Assembly: GCF_030272615.1 (NCBI RefSeq)
Contig: NW_026729199.1
Coordinates: 1-64,000 of the forward strand
DNA length: 64,000 nt
Reading direction: 5' to 3'
Source: Cryptomeria japonica
Lineage: Eukaryota; Streptophyta; Pinopsida; Cupressales; Cupressaceae
Shown: positions 59,401 to 64,000 of the stretch, piece by piece
Layout: each line of letters opens with the position of its first letter
Position numbering within the stretch: the first letter of the stretch is position 1
Notes under the pieces: model-generated
What the model saw: the letters and a program-made list of their open reading frames with translations, nothing else
Told to the model about the DNA's origin: nothing
The model's database searches: none
Program-made: the position numbers and the translations under genes

Positions 59401-61055
59401 GTGATAACCAAATCAACAATAAAATAGATGTAGTCAAATTAAAATTATAATTACTTAATATTTTTACTCTATAATTCCATTTATCATCCTAATGTATTTC
59501 ATTTCACAAATGCACACTATTTTCTTAAGGATGTAATCATCATTTAATAGCATATGCAAATGTTCCATAACCATTGATTCATAACTTACTCATAGATATA
59601 AATCACATAGAATGAAGTCACTTTTTTAATTATCACCATAGAGATGGTATTAAATCACGATCAAAATCAAATGCATCAATGACATTACATCAACTAGGTC
59701 AATGGTAAAATCAAAATTCTACAATATAATAATAATATATAGCACAAACTTTCCATGGACATATCAAATTAAATGGTCGTGGAAATAACATAGAAGTGTT
59801 ATTATAATCTACTACTGATGAAAGGGCATCTTGACAAACTTACGGGCAACAAAAATGCTCTTGACCTAATAACTTTAAAAATTTAAAAACTTAATAACTC
59901 TAATTAACACACTAGTGCCTACATTAATGCCCAACAAAAGAGTGTTTGTGACTTTGGTAGTTTGGACTGACCTGGTTGCTCCCATGAGTTAATATTAAAA
60001 ACTTTTAGCACTCAAATGAAATTTGGATATGATTCTCGAGTATTTAAGAATGAAAATAATTAGTGGTGTGGGCATAAAAATGAGAAATATTTTATATTTA
60101 TAAGGGAATTTTAATTCTTTTGGGATGTTTTATGGGATTTATTTTTTAGTTGAAGAAAGCTGAAATAAAAATTATAAAAAGAATAGCAGTCCATAAAAAG
60201 GGTTGCAAATAAGAAATCCGCTAAAAGAATTGCAGTATCAATTTGTGCAGCTACATAATGTTCAGTGTGCCAAGTAATTTCAAATGTTCAATGTGAGATA
60301 GGGTCTCTTACTCTTAGGAGTTTTTTTTCAAAGCACTATTTATGGGAATTAGAATGCATCACTTTGGAGGGAATACAGATAGATTTTAAATAGAAAAGAT
60401 ATCAAGAAAGTTGTCTCTTTATGAAGTTTCATGTGATTATACTTATTATTATTTATATATCTAAAGGTAAAAGTATAAAAATGATTCACACTTTAGGCAA
60501 AATTATTAGCACTAGAAAATATAAGAATTTCTAATTAAAATCAGTTTTAGTCAAAATTATAATCTTACTAGATTCACTCTAATTGAGTTAAATATAAGCC
60601 ATAACATTGCTATCTAGAAATGTTTATTAAATGGCTATTTTATACCACTTCACTAAAACACAACTTTTTCTTTAAATTTCTATATTTCAACAACTCCTAC
60701 TATTGTAATTTTTTTTTTAAGTACAAATACATTCTTATATATAAAATAAAAATATATTGATGAAAAAAATCATTTATATATATATATATATATATATCAA
60801 ATTTTAAACACTTTCAATATATTATTTAAAAAATAGATGAACACTTCGGGACCACTTTGAAATAGATATGTAGGATATCTAGACTAATTTAATTAGATTC
60901 TGAATTTATAATTACATTGGATTTGCATATAATAATTATTATTTCCAAAAAACGTATCGAGAGTTTAAAGAACGTACAGTGCTTACGTGGAACGCTGAAC
61001 GATGCTTAAATTAGGCCGATATTTTCGGTCCTGCTGTTCCGCAACATCTCGCAGT
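59401..61055. other. Noncoding upstream region of the LRR gene
   Basis: AT-rich, with a (TA)n microsatellite at about 60774-60798. No gene seen. The last ~150 bp are less AT-rich and form the likely promoter of the LRR gene. Confidence 0.45.
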
Positions 61056-61078
61056 TATATAAGTACATACACCGAGGC
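61056..61078 (+). promoter_or_regulatory. TATA box and conserved leader of the LRR gene
   Basis: TATATAAG (61056-61063) followed by GTACATACACCGAGGC lies 81 bp before the ATG. The same pair precedes the pseudogene at 22.6 kb. Transcription would start near 61085-61095. Confidence 0.65.
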
Positions 61079-61143
61079 CTTTCAAATTCATTGAGAACCC
61101 AGAATTACAGATTTTGAGTCTTCATATTCTTTATCTCAAGAAG

Positions 61144-62994
61144 ATGGAATACACATTATTTTTAATAATGTTGATTTTTCTCTTTTCACTCTCAACTCCA
61201 CTCCAATCTTCTGCTCCTCCTGATCATCAATCTCTGTTGACATTCAAAGCTGCAATCATCTCCGATCCCAATAATTCGCTAGCGAATTGGAATACCACTA
61301 TTCCAATGTGTAATTGGACCGGCGTTACTTGCTCTCCTAATTCGCAGCAGGTGGTTAAGTTAAATCTCAGAGCTATGGATTTACAGGGCGTCATTTCTCC
61401 TGCGCTTGGGAATCTCACAGCTCTGGTTGCACTGTATCTCCCCTTCAACGAACTGCATGGGAGTATTCCTGCTGAGCTGGGCAAGTTGACAAGGTTGGTG
61501 AATCTAATCTTAATTGGAAACTACTTGACAGGTACAATTCCACCCTCTATCTCAAATTTCTCAGCCTTAGATCAATTGGATTTGTCAAAAAATAATCTCC
61601 ATGGACCTATTCCTCCTGAAATAGGCATGCTCACCCGAGTACGATTCCTCTACCTCTATGCTAATCAGTTGTCGGGCAGCATCCCTTCCTCCATAGGAAA
61701 CTTGTCAAACTTGGTTGTTTTGCAATTGCTAGCCAATAATCTCACGGGTCCCATTCCACGTGAAATAGGGAATTTAAACCGACTAAAGCAGCTCAAGCTC
61801 TTTTATAATGATCTTAGCGGAACCATTCCTCCGGAAATAGGGAATCTCACGGCTCTGATTGACCTCATCCTGGTTGGAAACTATTTAACAGGTACAATTC
61901 CTCCCTCTATTGCAAATGTCTCATCCTTAGATCAATTGGATTTGTCAGAAAATAATCTCCATGGACCTATTCCTCCTGAAATAGGCATGCTCACCCGAGT
62001 ACGATTCCTCTACCTCTATGCTAATCAGTTGTCGGGCAGCATCCCTTCCTCCATAGGAAACTTGTCAAACTTGGTTGTTTTGCTATTGGAAGCCAATAAA
62101 CTCACGGGTCCCATTCCACGTGAAATAGGGAATTTAAAGCGTCTAGAGCAGCTCGAGCTCTTTTATAATGATCTTAGCGGAACCATTCCTCCGGAAATAG
62201 GGAATCTCACGGCTCTGATTGACCTCATCCTGGTTGGAAACTATTTAACAGGTACAATTCCTCCCTCTATTGCAAATGTCTCATCCTTAGATCAATTGGA
62301 TTTGTCAGAAAATAATCTCCATGGACCTATTCCTCCTGAAATAGGCATGCTCACCCGAGTACAATTCCTCTACCTCTATGGTAATCAGTTGTCGGGCAGC
62401 ATCCCTTCCTCCATAGGAAACTTGTCAAACTTGGTTGTTTTGCAATTGCTAGCCAATAATCTCACGGGTCCCATTCCACGTGAAATAGGGAATTTAAACC
62501 GACTAAAGCAGCTCGAGCTCTTCGAAAATAATCTTACCGGAAATATTCCTTTTGAAGTGGGGATGCTCATCAATTTGCAAACGCTTAATCTATGGGGGAA
62601 TAAGCTTAGCGGAAGCATACCAGTTTCCCTCGGAAAGTTATCTCCAAATTTAGAACTGGTCGACTTGTCTCACAACAACCTGAGTGGATATATACCTGGA
62701 GAACTTATGGCAAATCTTAAAAACCTTGATTTTTATTTGAATCTATCATCGAATTTTCTGCAGGGACCTCTTCCTGAAGAAATAGGTAAACTTGTAAAAG
62801 CTAAAGCAATAGACATTTCTTCTAATAAGCTTCATGGAATGATTCCCACAACACTTGCCCACTGCGTATCACTGGAGCGTCTCAATCTCTCCCATAACGC
62901 ATTTGAAGGTCCGATACTAGATACACTGGGGATGTTACAAAATTTGAAATTTGTTTATCTTTCTTTCAATTTCCTGTCAGGAGAGATTAGTTAG
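61144..62994 (+). CDS. Secreted leucine-rich-repeat protein, receptor-like family, no kinase
   Basis: A 616-residue protein from ATG 61144. The frame is open further upstream but without an ATG. Residues 1-23 form a signal peptide (MEYTLFLIMLIFLFSLSTPL). Residues about 26-66 are the LRRNT_2 cap (DHQSLLTFKAAIISDPNNSL...) with the C-NWTGVTC cysteine pair. About 22-23 LRRs of 24 residues follow (L-x-x-N-x-L-x-G-x-I-P type) with many N-glycosylation sites. The sequence stops inside an LRR (LSFNFLSGEIS). There is no C-terminal cap, membrane helix or kinase, whereas relatives in the LRR-RLK XI/XII or FLS2-like groups have all three. It resembles the ectodomain of a pattern or peptide receptor. It could act as a secreted decoy or be a truncated gene. 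Uninterrupted by introns. Three 360-bp internal repeats are listed separately. AATAAA at 63132 may serve as polyadenylation signal. Confidence 0.85.
   Translation: MEYTLFLIMLIFLFSLSTPLQSSAPPDHQSLLTFKAAIISDPNNSLANWNTTIPMCNWTGVTCSPNSQQVVKLNLRAMDLQGVISPALGNLTALVALYLPFNELHGSIPAELGKLTRLVNLILIGNYLTGTIPPSISNFSALDQLDLSKNNLHGPIPPEIGMLTRVRFLYLYANQLSGSIPSSIGNLSNLVVLQLLANNLTGPIPREIGNLNRLKQLKLFYNDLSGTIPPEIGNLTALIDLILVGNYLTGTIPPSIANVSSLDQLDLSENNLHGPIPPEIGMLTRVRFLYLYANQLSGSIPSSIGNLSNLVVLLLEANKLTGPIPREIGNLKRLEQLELFYNDLSGTIPPEIGNLTALIDLILVGNYLTGTIPPSIANVSSLDQLDLSENNLHGPIPPEIGMLTRVQFLYLYGNQLSGSIPSSIGNLSNLVVLQLLANNLTGPIPREIGNLNRLKQLELFENNLTGNIPFEVGMLINLQTLNLWGNKLSGSIPVSLGKLSPNLELVDLSHNNLSGYIPGELMANLKNLDFYLNLSSNFLQGPLPEEIGKLVKAKAIDISSNKLHGMIPTTLAHCVSLERLNLSHNAFEGPILDTLGMLQNLKFVYLSFNFLSGEIS
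61501..62520 (+). repeat. Intragenic 360-bp tandem repeat (five LRRs per unit)
   Basis: The phrase ATAGGCATGCTCACCCGAGT occurs at 61621, 61981 and 62341, exactly 360 bp apart. Positions 61801-61980 and 62161-62340 are identical by eye. The end of unit three (62401-62520) matches unit one (61681-61800) with one difference, while unit two (62041-62160) differs at several sites (LLLEANKLTG against LQLLANNLTG). This pattern fits unequal crossing-over plus conversion. Confidence 0.9.
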
Positions 62995-63140
62995 ATTTGA
63001 TCAAAAGCTCTCATAACCACCTGAGTGGACGTATAAGTGGACACGCTTGTTTGTAATTAATGCATAAGCATGCTGTTTCAGTTCTCGTAGTTTGTTAGAA
63101 GTGGTAGAGACTATGTAATCTTATGAAGTAGAATAAAAAT
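62995..63140 (+). other. 3' flank of the LRR gene with out-of-frame LRR remnant
   Basis: Just after the stop, another frame reads SSHNHLSGRISGHACL (about 63007-63054), a further LRR-like piece cut off from the gene. AATAAA follows at 63132-63137. This suggests that the present stop truncates a longer ancestor. Confidence 0.55.
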
Positions 63141-64000
63141 CACAATTTCATTTGTGTGTATTTCTTGTGTTTGTATTGCGGCCCTGTATGTCTATAAATT
63201 TAATCATAATATTAAAGTTAGATGAAATGTGACTCGCCATTAAAATGACTGAATATATAAGAATGTCTTGAAAATTGATTCTTATAAAATAGAATCTATC
63301 GTAGACTGAGTAATCTACGAACGATTACAGATTTAAGAGCTCAAATATATAAGTATTGTAATGTATTCAGGAACAGTTGCAATAATTCACTTACATTTTC
63401 TTGCTCTTTAAGATTTTCGTATACGTGGCTCTCATGTTTAAACATATATTCAATGTATCAATGTATTATTGATTGTTTAATTTCTTTTTATTAAGAAAAT
63501 GTTTATACTATCAGATCGTTTGCGACAGTGAAAGGCGGGTCGTCTTGGTTTATTCGCTTATCTGCACTCCCAGTGCGACAACTATACCTTTTACTTTTTG
63601 TTAATTGTTATCACTCCACTAAATTCAACTCCAACGATGGCTGGGAAATCAACGAGGCTACGCTTCTCCGTAAACACCTTAAAGTTTGATTGTCTATAAA
63701 TTTTTCTAAAGGAAAAACTTCCGGAAGAAGAAAATTAAATAATCAAACTTCAAGGTATTAATTACTAGCACCTTGTTGTGCAATGAGTACGCCAAAGAGA
63801 TGTGCAAGTGGTTTAGGAAAAACTTGGTCTGTTTTAAGAATTTATTATATAGAGATGAATTATATGTCTCTATTAACAAATCATTGAAGTAAAGACGGTA
63901 AGATTAACATATTAGAAATTTTAGTGTATGTATACATGAAAATTTGATCCATGTTCTATAGTGTGTTCAACAAGTATTTGAAATTATATGAAAAGTTAAA
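63141..64000. other. Noncoding stretch to the window end
   Basis: AT-rich DNA with no gene or repeat that I can support. Confidence 0.45.

Noticed and set aside
61114-61143. Upstream extension of the LRR gene by ten codons
   Set aside because: The extension starts at TTG, not ATG. The ATG at 61144 gives a clean signal peptide and matches the paralogue.

Overview
The window is nuclear DNA of a seed plant with a large, repeat-filled genome. A conifer or other gymnosperm is the best guess. The reasons are very low gene density, AT-rich intergenic DNA, LINEs with a plant-type RNase H domain, old Ty3/gypsy and other LTR debris, an uninterrupted LRR coding region, and plant-type TATA boxes and polyadenylation signals. 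There are no operons, ribosome binding sites, phage genes, CRISPR arrays, rRNA or tRNA genes that I can support. The species call is inference.

Layout. 1-7.25 kb: the 3' parts of two related LINEs (A, 1-3690; C, 4780-7250) separated by a ~1-kb repeat 'R'. Both LINEs carry an extra open reading frame after the RNase H domain. 9.4-10.1 kb (minus): a decayed ubiquitin-conjugating enzyme (E2) gene that kept an intron. 11.7-12.6 kb: a third copy of R. 12.6-14.3 kb: a GT-rich, repeat-like stretch running into a broken Ty3/gypsy reverse transcriptase/RNase H fragment (14.33-15.82 kb). 16.8-19.7 and 23.8-26.7 kb: two direct copies of an unidentified 2.9-kb repeat. Between them is an LRR receptor-like pseudogene (21.6-22.6 kb, minus). 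26.7-31.7 kb: AT-rich DNA with no gene seen.

31.66-37.76 kb: LINE B, a longer copy of LINE A with its reverse transcriptase, followed by R and the first ~100 bp of LINE C. From 33.07 kb on this is a direct duplicate of 1-4862. 38.05-55.69 kb: a ~17.6-kb structure with inverted ends. It has subterminal palindromes, polypyrimidine arms on one side and polypurine arms on the other, and inside them a 20-bp satellite built on CATATG. Inside its right half sits a probable solo LTR. That LTR is itself interrupted by a structurally complete but pol-less LTR retrotransposon (44.24-52.11 kb, minus strand) with gag and protease-like reading frames. 55.7-61.0 kb: noncoding DNA with one probable LTR. 61.14-62.99 kb: an intact 616-codon LRR gene with a signal peptide and three 360-bp internal repeats. 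It lacks a membrane segment and a kinase.

The only coding sequence that looks usable by the host is the LRR gene at 61.1 kb. Its paralogue at 22.6 kb is broken but keeps the same TATA-box neighbourhood. The most unusual items are the LINE family with a third, 3'-terminal reading frame (three copies here) and the satellite-filled foldback element at 38-55.7 kb.
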